From contig OZ038531.1 in assembly GCA_964036665.1 (NCBI GenBank), positions 17,112,168 through 17,176,167 on the forward strand: 64,000 nucleotides of DNA. The letters run 5' to 3'. A model generated the notes under the pieces. It was not told where the DNA came from, did not search any database, and saw only the letters and a list, made by a program, of their open reading frames with translations. Below are positions 1 through 19,197 of this stretch, one piece after another; the stretch's first letter is position 1; each line of letters begins with the position of its first letter. The position numbers and the translations under genes were made by a program. Source of the DNA: Gordius sp. MW1. Taxonomy: Eukaryota > Nematomorpha > Gordioida > Gordea > Gordiidae.

Positions 1-1110
1 TCCTCAAAAATATCAAATGGTTAATATGATATTTTATGTTAGAATATATTTTTGAAGCCCCCCCCCTAAAAAAAATCGTTTATCTTTTATAAAATTTTCA
101 TTTAAATTCATTCCAAACAACATTTTTTTACCTGTACATATAGCAGAAGCAAATATGGTTAAAATTTATTTATATTTTAAAATAATTGCATATATACAAA
201 TGACCCCGATCTTTAACTAGTCCCGATATCCCCTATATCGTTACAATTTCACCCCAAAAAATTGGTCGTAGCTGACAATTTGGGTGTTACATTATATTAT
301 AACTTTTTCAAATGGTGCTCAAGAGGTAATAACAGGGTTCAAATTTTATAAAATTTGTTTTAAAAAATAAAAACTTGAAATATATTAACGATCATTAAAT
401 TTGATAAAAAAATTTATTGTTTGGGGTTTATTAATAATAGTAGCTTGATCAAAAAATAAGTCCAAGAGGAATTTCGCTGTGACTTAATTCACTAACTAAA
501 CAATAAACATATAATATTACTAGCACAAGCTTAAGCCTCATCATCTCGAAAAATTGAAACGGTAATTAATTTTGTAATAAAACCCCCTGTTTTTAGCTGC
601 AAATGGTGAGAGAACTTTGATTGGTAAAATAAAGTTCGATTGTTTGATTATTGATATTAATATGATTTTTTAAATAGTTATAGCTTTCATTATGATACTA
701 TTTATCTTCGTGTTTTGAGATTCATTAATCCTACTTATCGAATTTCCGTATTTTTTGACTATCATCCTAATGCTTTTAACCTAAACTACCTCCAACTTAC
801 TATTTGTAATAACCACAATTCCACAATTTCTGATAACAGCTGATGGGTTTCCAGCACCATGCTAGCTATAATAACTGAAATTTTTTTTAATAATATTATT
901 AAACAGACTTATGGACGACAAATTAATAATAATGATGATATTATGCTCAATTGAATTTTTAATAACAAGTATAATTCTTCCGAAAACATATTAGAAGAAA
1001 CTTTTCTGTAATTTGAATTTTATTAAAACAATACAGCGCCAAAGGATTTTAAAGCCTTTTATAAAGTTTATTACAGTTTATACTAGTTTTTTTAAGTTAG
1101 TGAGAAAGTT
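1..1110. other. AT-rich sequence, nothing recognised
   Basis: No coding exon, RNA gene or repeat that recurs in the window was recognised here. The sequence is strongly AT-rich with homopolymer runs. Confidence 0.5.
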
Positions 1111-1118
1111 TTACTTTG

Positions 1119-1328
1119 TTATACGATTAAAAGTTTAACATTTATTAATGAGTCGCCTTTAGCCGTATGTCCATAAGCCATCATTTCCAGAACTGTCATT
1201 TCCCCTGACATTGTCTTTGGGTTATTTGCTTTAGTTCCAGCGGAGTGATAAAAGCAATCCCTAAATTTATGCAATTTTAGATTTTGTATGCCACAATGTG
1301 ATTCCCCAAATATCTCAAGAAACAACAC
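1119..1328 (-). other. Unidentified 69-codon ORF, possible exon or TE fragment
   Basis: This minus-strand ORF is less AT-biased than its flanks and its protein does not look like low-complexity noise. It contains H-K-F-R and, about 30 residues later, Y-G-H-T. That loosely recalls the H-x-x-R and G-H boxes of tyrosine recombinases as found in Crypton or DIRS elements. The spacing is longer than usual and no catalytic tyrosine follows. A T-rich stretch ending in AG lies just upstream on the minus strand, so it could be an internal exon. I do not recognise the family. Confidence 0.15.
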
Positions 1329-2285
1329 AAATAATAAATTAACCTATACAAGCAATATTTAGTTAGGCATTAAAAAATGGGAACATTCTATTTAACATAA
1401 GGTTAAGCTGTGAGCTTGGATGGTTTAAGAAATGAGACAGATTCTATAATTAATTGTAGGATTACAGATTAGATGTAACCACAGCGATTCATCTTTGATT
1501 AAATATAAGCAATTTACAAAAAAATAATAACACGGGGGAGTGTTTTAAAGTTATAATATGGTAATATACTTTAGATATAATGAACCATTTGTGTGGGCAG
1601 ACCAAATTAAATTTTAGTTGATGTAGGCAGACGATAACGCTCGTCAACAAAAAAAACATCTCGCAATGGGAACTACAGTTCTAATATAAAATTTTGCGCT
1701 GAACTATAAAATATTTTTAGTTTTTTCCAAAAAACTGTGTGTTTGGCTAGATATGAGAACAGGAGTGAAAGAGAATGAGAAAGGGAGATAGAGATGTGTT
1801 AGAAAACATTACGTATGTAGTATGTACAAATGCAAACCGTTTTCCACAAATAGTGGGACGGATTTTGATTAGGGGAAGGGGATCATTTAAACGTGAATAA
1901 ATTTAAATTTAGAGGTAAAAAAATAAAATAAAGGACTTATTGATAAAACTTTAATTTACAGGTAAATTATTATTTTTCATTATAAATTTAAAATGCCGTG
2001 GGAATATAGCCACAAAAAGTCAAAATGGAAATTTTTTGCATCTTTAACCTCGTTTATCTAATAAAGTGGAGGATTTAAAATATACTAAGACATAATATTA
2101 ATCAACGCAAAATTCTCTATCACAATTATTGGTCTAAGTGCGGGATAGAATTATAAATTTGTAGAATCCTCCTTACTTTGGTTTTTAAATCCCACCCCAA
2201 TGATAGCCTTTTTGATTGAATTATATATCCTCTTGATAGATATTAAATTTTGCCTGTCTTTGAAGTGTTTTCGGATACTATTAAC
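1329..2285. other. AT-rich sequence with one dispersed-repeat segment
   Basis: No gene was seen. Positions 2102-2165 closely match 61597-61665, sharing for example the run GCAAAATTCTCTATCA. This is therefore a fragment of a dispersed repeat of unknown class that also underlies the ORF at 61424-61729. Confidence 0.45.
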
Positions 2286-2405
2286 CATGGTCGTGGCCAG
2301 GGGGTGGCAGGGAGATTCTTTAAAATGTAATTTCAAAAAAAATATATTTTGACATTCCCTAAATTATTATTGTCCCCTCTAAATTCAATGCTGCCTACGC
2401 CCATG
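2286..2405. mobile_element. MITE of the CATGGGCGTAGCC family (degenerate)
   Basis: The left end reads CATGGTCGTGGCCAGG and the right end reads CTGCCTACGCCCATG, so the terminal inverted repeats are diverged. The interior carries the family's landmark of a C-rich block beside an ATTATTGTCCCC motif. The element is non-coding. It sits 230 bp upstream of the TMEM184 start codon. Confidence 0.7.
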
Positions 2406-2635
2406 TTATTATATTAATCAATATACTTATTTAGGTCTTTTTTATAATTTTTAGGCAAATTATTGCTAACTTCATACTAAAAAAACACAAATATTAAATT
2501 AAACAAAATTTAATCCGTATAAAATAAGGTTTAAGCATCTTAAACGTGTTTTTTTAACTGCGAAAACCAATTATTAAGGCTTATTCTTTACTAGCTGTTT
2601 TTTCGTTGTTATAAAATTTGTCTTTAATGTAAAAT

Positions 2636-10011
<7,376 letters not shown>

Positions 10012-10955
10012 GGTTTTAGATTGATTATGGAAAACTATCATTTTTCACTCCCATTTTTATAACGCGTGAGTGAGCTTAAAGTTTTATTATAGAAAATTTT
10101 GACAAATCGTAAATTGTGAATAACTTTTTTTACTCAATTTTAATTATTATTTTAAATCGATTTTTGTAAAAGTTTTTAGGTAGTTCTATACTTTTGAAAA
10201 TACCTCTGCATAAGTGAGTCATAAATGAAGATTTACAGTATTTTTATCCAGAATTTTCTAACTCATATCTTTTTAAATTAATATTTAGCTTGAAAATTGT
10301 CTTTCATGAATACCGGTGAAATATATAGATGAAAAATGGGATCAATTTCATTTACCCAACCAGCAAATCTCATGTAGAAGATTTATACGCTTTCAGGGTC
10401 CCCCAAATCTGACACACTCTAACATTATATCAGCACACCCATTGACTTACACCTTATACTCGTTAAAAACTAGAATATTTATTTAATGTCTCTCATTTAT
10501 TTTATTAACGATTACAATATCATTTTTATCGTTATATGTATATACATTTGCGCACGTATGTTGAAGTTTATGAATGCGACGCCCACAGTATTATTTTGGT
10601 TTTTATAACTTTAATTGAAGGACCGCTTAACTAATAGCCTCGTCTAAATGTAACGTGCTCATTTCGGGTGTTGTTAATGTTTACCTCCACTCTTCACACT
10701 AAAAAGTGGCATTAATTCCGACTCTAACCTTTGTGAAATCGCACCATGTATTGTAACGATGTTGTATAGTATTGTCTAATATATGCCATTCAATAATGAT
10801 GTCAAAACTATTTTAATTTATGGGATAAAATAGAGGGTTGAATATCTTTAAATGTAAAAATATTAATATAAATATTAGGGGGTTTACACAATATCTTAAA
10901 ATCTGACTTTGCAAATGGACTCTGTTCATTGGTTAATCCTGAGAATTGGAGTGCT
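10012..10955. other. TMEM184 3' flank, nothing recognised
   Basis: AT-rich sequence after the TMEM184 stop codon. I see no other gene or recurring repeat. No clear AATAAA lies close to the stop, so the transcript end is not defined. Confidence 0.4.
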
Positions 10956-10960
10956 CTATC

Positions 10961-11215
10961 GATGGGCGTAGCCAAGTTTCGAATAAGGGGGGTTGGCGAA
11001 AAAAATTTGAGCAAAAGTTAAACATTTTACGGTATTTGTTTTTCTTTGCAATTCAGAAATTTGCCCTCAGCCCTTAAAAACCTAAATTAATTTATAAGGG
11101 CATGGACATACCCAGGATTTGGATTGGGGGGGAGGCGAAAAAAATTTGGGCAAATAAAAAAGATTGTTTATAAAATAATTTTTCCGCTTCAATTAATGCT
11201 CTGGTCTCAGCGCAT
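10961..11215. repeat. Two one-ended MITE-related fragments
   Basis: GATGGGCGTAGCCAAGTTTCG (near 10961) and GGCATGGACATACCCAGGAT (near 11100) each begin a similar segment with AAAAAAATTTG and a G-rich block. They resemble the left end of the CATGGGCGTAGCC family but lack the matching right ends. They are either truncated copies or a one-ended subfamily. Confidence 0.5.
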
Positions 11216-11391
11216 ATAAAAGCTCTTCATTAATTTATATAGACAAATATAGAATATTTAAACGATTTTTGATTTTAAAATTATAAAAATAAAATTATAA
11301 ATTTGTTTTCATTGTCGTATATATTGGCGATGCTGTAATAAAAATATACTGTATATACTCGACATTGGTACAAAAGTTTTTAACAAGAAAT

Positions 11392-11860
11392 TGGTAGAAG
11401 AGCGAATTCCTAATCAATGGAGAACGAGCACGATCATATTAATTTTCAAAGGAAAAGGAGACCCTGAGGAGTGAACTTGACACTCCTTAAAGCTTATGGA
11501 AAATCTTAGAAACATGGTTAAAAACGAGCTGGATATGGCCTAATCAATTCGGAATTATGGTCGGCAAATCTACAATCGACCCAAAATTCGAGCTAAGACA
11601 ATAGATTGATAAATATGGGGGGAAAGGAAGGGACCTACATATGATCTCTATCGACTTGGAGAAAGCTTATGGCACGGTCCCTCGCGATTTAATATGGTGG
11701 TGCTTGAGAAAACAAAAAATCCTCTGACGCATATATCCAGCTTATGAAAAATATATATGAAGCCTCAAATTAGTGCGTTAGGATAGGACTATAGTTGGAG
11801 ACTCTAAACCTTTTCGAGTCAAAATTGGATTACATCAAGGTTCTGCTCTAAGTTCCTTTT
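11392..11860 (+). pseudogene. RTE-like LINE reverse-transcriptase fragment (decayed)
   Basis: Broken frames still read LINE RT landmarks in order: a segment ending W-R-T-S-T-I-I-L-I-F-K-G-K-G (about 11400-11470), I-D-L-E-K-A-Y (about 11645-11670) and a G-L-H-Q-G-S-A-L motif (about 11825-11850). Several stops and frameshifts interrupt it. The RT domain is cut off just after this last motif by the HINE-like element starting at 11861, so the LINE is older than that insertion. Confidence 0.85.
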
Positions 11861-14150
11861 TAATTGCTATGCAATTTATGGGCTCGTTTTTTGGTTGTCC
11901 GTCCGTCCGTCCGTCCAGTGTCCGTCCATCCCTATCTATTTGCATTGGGTATATTAGGTTATCGACTTTTTAAATTAATGCATGAGAAAGAGGTGCCCCA
12001 CCCCTCATCTCTATCTCCCTCGCTTTCGGGCGGGTCGGGTTTTAATTGCTACGTTAAATTAATGCATAAGTATATCTATTCGTTTTTGAATTGGGTAACA
12101 TTGATATTAATTGCTATAATTACCCTATGCCCTCCACTACAAGGGTTTGGGTTAAAATCTCGGAGTTTTTTTAGACTCTTATGATTGTTCTTGTTACTAC
12201 CATTGATAATAAGACTTTTTGGCCGTCTGCTGGCTGCTGACCAATGAAAATAATGACCATTGGCCAAAATGTGAATCCAAGTTTATTTTTTCTTTTTGAC
12301 TATTATGATTGTTCCTGTTACTACCATTGCTAAGACGACTTTTCGGCCGTCCACTGGCTGCTGACCAAAGAAAAAATGACCATTGGCCAAAATGTGAATC
12401 CAAGTTTATTTTTTCGTTTTTTTGACTATTATGACTGTTCCTGTTACTACCATTGCTATTATGACTTTTTGGCCGTCTGCTGGCTGCTGACCAATGAAAA
12501 AAATGACCATTGGCCAAAATGTGAATCCAAGTTCATTTTTTCGTTTTTTTTGATTATTACGATTGTTCCTGTTACTACCATTGCTATTATGACTTTTTGG
12601 CCGTCTGCTGGCTGCTGACCAATGAAAATAATGACCATTGGCCAAAATGTGAATCCAAGTTTATTTTTTCTTTTTCTTTTTGACTATTATGATTGTTCCT
12701 GTTACTACCATTGCTAATACGACTTTTCGGCCGTCCACTGGCTGCTGACCAAAGAAAAAATGACCATTGGCCAAAATGTGAATCCAAGTTTATTTTTTCG
12801 TTTTTTTTGACTATTATGATTGTTCCTGTTACTACCATTGCTATTATGACTTTTTGGCCGTCTGCTGACCAATGAAAAAAATGACCATTGGCCAAAATGT
12901 GAATCCAAGTTTATTTTTTCGTTTTTTTTTATTATTATGATTGTTCCTGTTACTACCATTGCTATTATGACTTTTTGGCCGTCCGCTGGCTGCTGACCGA
13001 TGGAAAAAATGACCATTGGCCAAAATGTGATTCCAAGTTTTTTTTTCGTTTTAGTTTTGACTATTACGATTGTTCTTGTTACTATCATTGATAATAAGAC
13101 TTTTTAGCCGTCCGCTGGCTGCTGACCAATGAAAAAAATGACCATTGGCCAAAATGTGAATCCGAGTTTATTTTTTCGTTTATTTTTGACTATTATGATT
13201 ATTCCTGTTACTACCATTGCTATTATGACTTTTTGGCCGTCCGCTGGCTCCTGACCGATGGAAAAAATGACCATTGGCCAAAATGTGAATCCGAGTTTTT
13301 TTTTCGTTTTTTTTTTTGACTATTATGATTGTTTCTGTTACTACCATTGCTATTATGACTTTTTGGCCGTCCGCTGGCTCCTGACCAATGGAATAAAATG
13401 ACCATTGGCCAAAATGTGATTCGAAAATTTTTTTTTCCTTTTTTTTTACTATTATGAATTTATATCCACTTTTACCGTGTCCTGGCTGCTGACCAATGGA
13501 ATAAAATGACCATTGGCCAAAATGTGATTCGAAAATTTTTTTTTCGTTTTTTTTACTCTTAAGAATTTATATCCATTTTTACCGTGTGCTGGCTGCTGAC
13601 CGATGGAAAAAAATGACCATTGGCCAAAGTGAGCATCAAATTTTTTTTCCGTTTTTTTGGCTATCATTGACTTATAGAGTATCTGTTGGTACTGAACAAT
13701 GGAGAAAAAATGACCATTCGCCAAATTTTTGATTTTTTTAATTAAAAATTGTTCAAATTCAACAAAAATTTCTCCCAACAATTCTGCAAATTCTTAACAT
13801 TGTGATGTTTTATAATATAATGTTTGTTAGACCCATAATCACTAAAGGCCGTAAAAACTAATGTAATACGCAACTAGATGCAAACACTAAATCTAACCCT
13901 AACCCTTGCCTATATTACATTTTGCCTATATTACATTTTGCCTATAAATGGAAAATTTGTATAAATAATTAATTAATCATTAGGCATTTAATACCCCCCT
14001 ATAGGCATTCTCGCCCCTTCCCACCTTTCTCGCCCATAAATTGCATAGCAAATATGATACATTTATACGAAGTAAAGATGAGTCGTCCCCCCTTCCCTTC
14101 TCCCCTCCCCTTCTCTTCTCCCCCTTCCAACGAGGGCCGAAGGCCCGAGT
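11861..14150 (+). mobile_element. HINE (Helentron-associated)-like element, copy A
   Basis: The 5' end carries the subterminal repeat TTGCTATGCAATTTATGGGC followed by a (GTCC)n tract. The centre (about 12180-13720) is a tandem array. The 3' part carries the exact inverse of the subterminal repeat at 14032-14051. The element ends in a hairpin GGGCC-GAA-GGCCC plus GAGT at about 14134-14150, and is flanked by T-runs. These are the features known for Helentron-associated elements such as DINE-1: subterminal inverted repeat, internal tandem repeats, 3' stem-loop and insertion between T residues. No Rep/helicase is encoded. The assignment is by structure only. Confidence 0.65.
12180..13720 (+). repeat. 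~125-bp minisatellite array, main block
   Basis: About a dozen monomers spaced roughly 119 to 131 bp apart, judged from the recurring GACCATTGGCC. Each has TTGGCCGTCCGCTGGCTGC, GACCAATGG-A/T-rich-CCATTGGCC and a T-rich spacer. CCAATGG and CCATTGG can pair as a 7-bp stem. The last monomers (13440-13720) diverge to a TTTATATCCA-type variant. Long stop-free frames across the array are by-products of the repeat. Confidence 0.92.
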
Positions 14151-14155
14151 TTTAT

Positions 14156-14881
14156 TAATTGCTATGCAATTTATGGGCTCGTTTTTAGTTGTCCGTCCGT
14201 CGTCCGTCCGTCGTCCGTCCACCAAGTTATTGGCGCCAGCCTTTTTTAAATTAAATTAATATATTGTTCTTGTTAATACCATTGATAATATGATTTTTTG
14301 ACCGTCCGCAGGCTACTGACCATTGAAAAAAATTACCATTGGCCAAAATGTGAATCCAAGTTTATTTTTTCGTTTTTTTTTATTATTATGATTGTTCCTG
14401 TTACTACAATTGCTATTATGACTTTTTGGCCGTCCGCTGGCTGATGACCATTGGCCAAAATGTGATTCCAAGTTTTTTTTTCGTTTTAGTTTTGACTATT
14501 ACTATTGTTCTTGTTACTATCATTGATAATAAGACTTTTTGGCCGTCCGCTGGCTGCTGACCAATGAAAAAAATGACCATTGGCCAAAATGTGAATCCGA
14601 GTTTATTTTTTCGTTTATTTTTGACTATTATGATTATTCCTGTTACTACCATTGCTATTATTACTTTTTGGCCGTCCGCTGGCTCCTGACCGATGGAAAA
14701 ATTGACCATTGGCGAAAATATGAATCGAAATTGTTTTTTTCGTTTTTTTTGACTATTATGATTGTTCCTGTTCCTACCATTGCTATTATGACTTTTTGGC
14801 CGTCCGCTGGCTCCCTTCTCCTTTCCCCTTCTCCCCTCCCCTTCTCTTCTCCCCCTTCCCACGAGGGCCGAAGGCCCGAGT
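14156..14881 (+). mobile_element. HINE-like element, copy B (short)
   Basis: It begins with the subterminal repeat and a GTCC-rich tract directly after copy A. It contains about four minisatellite monomers (14260-14815) and ends with the same GGGCC-GAA-GGCCC-GAG hairpin at 14864-14881. The internal 3' subterminal repeat is missing, so it is a deletion derivative. Head-to-tail packing with copy A suggests tandem insertion or rolling-circle concatemers. Confidence 0.6.
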
Positions 14882-14885
14882 TTTA

Positions 14886-17340
14886 TTAATTGCTATGCAA
14901 TTTATGGGCTCGTTTTTGGTTGTCCGTCCGTCGTCCGTCCGTCGTCCGTCCACCAAGTTATTGGCGCCAGCCTTTTTAAATTAAATTAATATATTGTTCT
15001 TGTTAATACCATTGATAATATGACTTTTTGACCGTCCGCAGGCTATTGACCATTGAAAAAAATTACCATTGGTCAAATAAATCGAAATTTTTTGTTCGTT
15101 TTTGAATAGGTTCACATTGATAATTACCCTATGCCCTCCACTACAAGGGCCTATGCCTCTACTGATATGGGTCCCTGTTAATTAAATTAATATTTTGTTC
15201 TTGTTAATACCATTGATAATATGACTTTTTGACCGTCCGCAGGCTACTGACCATTGAAAAAAATTACCATTGTCCAAATAAATCGAAATTTTTTGTTCGT
15301 TTTCGAATAGGTTAACATTGATAATTACCCTATGCCCTCCACTACAAGGGCCTATGCCTCTACTGATGTGGGTCCCTGTGCTCCTACAAAAGTTTTAATT
15401 GCTATGCAATTTATGGGCTCACTTTCCATTTTCCGAATGTCTTGTCACGCGCCGAATGTCTTGCACTGAATGTCTTGTCACGCTTTTTTTAACAGTATAG
15501 ATATCTATTATTAATTTAACTAGTTTTTAGGTTCAAATCCCGGTTAATAAACCAGTTTTTGGGTTCGAAACCCGGGTTTTTTTTAACTATTATGATTGTT
15601 CCTGTTATTACCAATGCTATTATAACTTTCTAGCCTTCCGCTGGCTACTGACCGATGAAAAAATGACCATTGGCCAAAATGGGAATCGGAATTATTTTTT
15701 TCGTTTTTTTTGACTAATATGATTGTTCCTGTTACTACCAATGCTATTATAACTTTTTGGCCGTCCGCTGGCTCCTGACCGATGGAAAAAATGACCATTG
15801 GCCAAAATGTGAATCGAAATTATTTTTTTCGTTTTTTTTTGACTATGCCATCAGTGGCCGAGCGTTGCGCGCGATAAGCGCGTTTCTTGGCAGCTTCGCC
15901 GGTGTCACCGGCAGCCGAGAGGCGTGCCCGATAAGCGCGTTGTTTGGCAGCGCCGGCGTTCTCGCCATCCACCAAGTTATTGGCGCCAGCTTTGTGACCT
16001 GGATATCCCGGGTTCAAGCCAGGGTTTAAATTAAATTAATATTTTGTTCTTGTTAATACCATTGATAATATGAATTTTTGACCATCCGCTGGCTACTGAC
16101 CAATGAAAAAAATGACCATTGGCCAAATAAAGCGAAATTTTTAATTGCTATATGCAATTTATGGTATTTTTTCGTCTTTGAATAGGTTAACATTAATAAT
16201 TACCCTATGCCCTTTCCTACAAGGGCCTACGCCTCTACTGATATGGGTCCCTGTGCCCCTTACCAAAGCCTATGCCTTTACTGATATGGGTCCCTGTGCC
16301 CCTTACCAAACCCTATGCCTTTACTAATGTGGGTTCGAATCCCGGAGAGGGCAAAATTTTTATTTATTTTTTAAATTAAATTAATATATTGTTCTTGTTA
16401 ATACCATTGATAATGTGACCTTTTGGCCGTCCGCTGGCTACTGACCAATGAAAAAAATGACCATTGGCCAAAGTATAAATCGAAATTTTATTTTCGTTTT
16501 TGAATTGGTTAACATTGATAATTACCCTATGCCCTCCCCTACAAGGGTCTATGTTTCATTATGGGCTCACTTTCCATTTTCCGATGTCTTGTCACGCTAC
16601 CGAATGTCTTGCACCGAATCTATATATTGTCACGCTCTTCGGTGTCTTGCACCGAATGTCTTGTCACGCACCGAATGTCTTCTCACGCTGTTTACTTTTA
16701 ATTAATTTAACTAGTTTGTGGGTTCGAATCCCGGAGTTTTTTTTGACTCTTATGATTGTTCTTGTTACTACCATTGATAATAAGACTTTTTGGCCGTCCG
16801 CTGGCTGCTGACCAATGGAAAAAATGACCAATGGCCAAAATGTGTATCGAAATTATTTTTTTCGTTTTTTTTTGACTATTATGATTGTTCCTGTTACTAC
16901 CATTGCTATTGTGACTTTTTGGCCGTCTGTTGGCTGCTGACCAATGGAAAAAAATGACCATTGGCCAAAATGTGATTCGAAAATTTATTTTTTATTTTTT
17001 TTGACTATCTGAATTTATATCCACTTTTACTGTGTCCTGGCTGCTGACCAATGGAAAAAAATGATTATTGGCCAAAATGTGATTCGAAAATTTTTTTTTC
17101 GTTTTTTTTACTCTTATGAATTTATATCCATTTTTACCGTGTGCTGGCTGCTGACCGATGGAAAAAAATGACCATTGGCCAAAGTGAGCATCAAATTTTT
17201 TTTCCGTTTTTTTTGACTCTTATGATTGTTCCTGTTAATTTAATACCATTGATAATATGACTTTTTGGCCGTCCGCTGGCTGCTGACCAATGGAAAAAAA
17301 TGACCATTGGCCAAAGTGAGCATCAAAAATTTTTATTTAT
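14886..17340 (+). mobile_element. Mosaic of HINE-like fragments
   Basis: 5'-end motifs (GCTATGCAATTTATGG) recur at 14893 and 15399 and a shorter one at 16144. Minisatellite blocks lie at 14990-15090, 15190-15290, 15580-15840, 16040-16130, 16385-16500 and 16730-17330. Between them are ~50-bp tandem segments around CTACTGATATGGGTCCCTGT (15150-15380 and 16195-16340) and several GGTTCGAATCCCGG-like motifs. No terminal 3' hairpin was seen. This looks like repeated insertion and recombination within one family. Confidence 0.6.
15820..16017 (-). other. GC-rich insert with a 65-codon basic repeat ORF
   Basis: About 180 bp of GC-rich DNA (15843-16020) interrupts the AT-rich minisatellite. On the minus strand it is open and encodes two near-copies of A-A-K-K/Q-R-A-Y-R-A separated by S-A-A-G-D-T-G-E. 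That is a basic, helix-prone repeat. The base composition is unlike every neighbour, suggesting a captured fragment of another TE gene. The protein family is not recognised. Confidence 0.4.
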
Positions 17341-18221
17341 AGGATTAAACTAATATGAAAAATAAATTTTATATATTGAAATGGAGCACGAATTTTATCA
17401 CTATCAAGTGGTTAAATAAATAAATGGGCCTGAATAAAAATTCGCGATTATTTGTCTGGAGATGATATAAAAATATTAAGAGATAAAATTTTATCAAGTG
17501 GTCACAAATAAATAAACATTAAATATTGGTTTAAGTAGTTTAGAGTTTATGTTTAACTAGCTGACCCGGCAAACTTTTCTAAATTTTTTTTTAAATGTTA
17601 AAATGCTTTTATTAGGTAAAATGGATACATGAAATATGTATCATTTATTTTATAAATAATAAATTAATAGTATTTATTGTAAATAATATGATTGCTACAA
17701 ATTGGTCCCATTAAATATTTTATGATTGTGTAAGAAATTTAATTAATTGCCTTTACTTTTCTCTAAATTTCTTAATCTTTTTATTTGAATATTTAACTTT
17801 TATGTTTATTTTTCCTCATGATTTTTAAAAGTTCTCATTTACGGAAATTTTCCTGTGCATTTTGATATCTTTTAACTTTTAAATTTAGATTTCAACATGT
17901 TTATTTTTCCTCATGATGAGAAAAAATTTTAACGGAAATATTTGTTTAAAAATAGATATAAATGATTGTACTTCCATTTGATATTCTTTTATATGTATCA
18001 TTTTTTTTATAACAACCCAATAATAGGTTATGTTGTCGTAACCTTGATAAAAACAACTAATCATAAAGCTTAACAATCCACTCCCTCTCTCCCCCTTTAA
18101 GATAAAATTAATCGATATTTTGCATATAACTGAGGTGTATGTATGTATCGCTCATTATTTCGGGTCGAATTATATGGTAAGCAAGGGAAGGGTTGGCATC
18201 AATTCTCTTAATCGCTATCTC
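17341..18221. other. AT-rich spacer with a known interspersed-repeat start
   Basis: AACTAGCTGACCCGGCAA at 17557-17574 recurs at 63179-63196 and is, to my knowledge, the conserved start of an interspersed repeat found in many invertebrate genomes. The segment TTTATTTTTCCTCATGAT occurs at about 17804 and again at about 17900. No gene was seen. Confidence 0.5.
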
Positions 18222-18370
18222 GCATTTACCCCGCGTTCGTGATGACGCGCGAATTGTGAATTAATTCGCACGGAAATAACAAATGTATTAATTAAATAGA
18301 AGGCGTTCATAGTGAAATCGCTGACGATAATTTTCGCACGCGGCAAAAAGCGAACAAAATAAGATTTTGG
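18222..18370 (-). repeat. Dispersed repeat, copy 2
   Basis: Reverse-complement partner of 8920-9060, sharing TGATGACGCGCGAATT, GAATTAATTCGCAC and GGCGTTCATAGTGAAA. The identity looks moderate, with small indels. It is non-coding. Confidence 0.7.
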
Positions 18371-18429
18371 TCTCAAGTAGTAATATAACTTTAAACTGCT
18401 TATTAGTATAGGTAAAGTTATAAAAGTTA

Positions 18430-19197
18430 GATGGAAGAATCTCAGAGACACATATGAAAGAGTTAAATAAGTCAAAAAATCTCAAAAGTGGAAGTGGTTT
18501 GACCACATCTTATTGGCCGTATTTTACTGTGATGGACTTTTTAAGACCTACCTTACAACCTAGGAGTCAATGGTCTAGTCTGAATCACTCAATAATGTTT
18601 GGAGAAGATTTATCAATTAACCCTGATAGCTTGTATTCAGATGCTTGTACTAGTAATAAGGAAAATGGTAAATTGATAAAGCTTATATTAATTAATTCAT
18701 ATAGAACCTCCAACTCCAAATATTGAAAAGAAAAGTTCAGAAAACAGTTTTTTGGAGAAGATTTATGACCTTGAATTCAAAAATGAGGACAAACACATTG
18801 TAGATGTTTTACTTGCTATGCAATTTTATTTTATTTGTGATATACTTACAATGAATCTAATAAATATGATAGGAATAAGTGTTATAAATGTAAAGATTCA
18901 CATATAGAAAATTAAATTTATAGCAATTAATAAAAATCCAAGGCAGTTGTGCAAAACTATTGAAAAGTAGTGCTTGTAGTTATAAAATGCACTTCCAGAA
19001 TTTGAGGGCTTTTTTATTTCACTTCACAGTGCTTACCATCAAGAGCACCTATGCAATTAGGAAAGTATCATTTACAGAAATTTTGAAGTATTTTTTCAAA
19101 ATTTTCCAAAGATGGAGATTTCAAATGTATAGGTTGAACATTACATGTTTCAATATATAATGTATAGTTGATATTCCTATCTTATGTGAATGACCTT
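18430..19197. mobile_element. PIF/Harbinger-derived fragment, tandem unit 1
   Basis: On the + strand (18430-18726) lies a MADF-type DNA-binding segment: W-K-N-L-R-D-T-Y-E-R-V-K, a stop, then S-G-S-G-L-T-T with Y-W-P-Y-F and D-F-L-R-P. MADF/Myb-like accessory proteins accompany Harbinger transposases. On the minus strand (18960-19150) is a transposase remnant with F-P-N-C-I-G-A-L-D-G-K-H, which includes a catalytic Asp region of the DDE domain, followed by S-G-S-A-F-Y-N-Y-K after a frame break. Both parts are pseudogenic. The unit recurs twice downstream at 677- and 661-bp spacing. Confidence 0.75.

Noticed and set aside
12197-13405. Several ORFs of 60-124 codons in the minisatellite, on both strands
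   Set aside because: They repeat the same peptide every ~42 codons because the ~125-bp monomer lacks stops in some frames. The frames change wherever T-run length changes, so there is no sign of selection for protein.
13885-13905. CTAACCCTAACCC as telomeric repeat (also 30919, 45868, 53870)
   Set aside because: Only two or three imperfect units each, located inside TEs or spacers. No array.
16320-16345. tRNA gene at GGTTCGAATCCCGG
   Set aside because: Only the T-arm-like motif is present. No acceptor or anticodon stem could be built around it.
12180-17330. CRISPR-like array
   Set aside because: Direct repeats of ~125 bp with variable T-rich spacers inside a eukaryotic TE. No cas genes and no unique spacers of uniform length.
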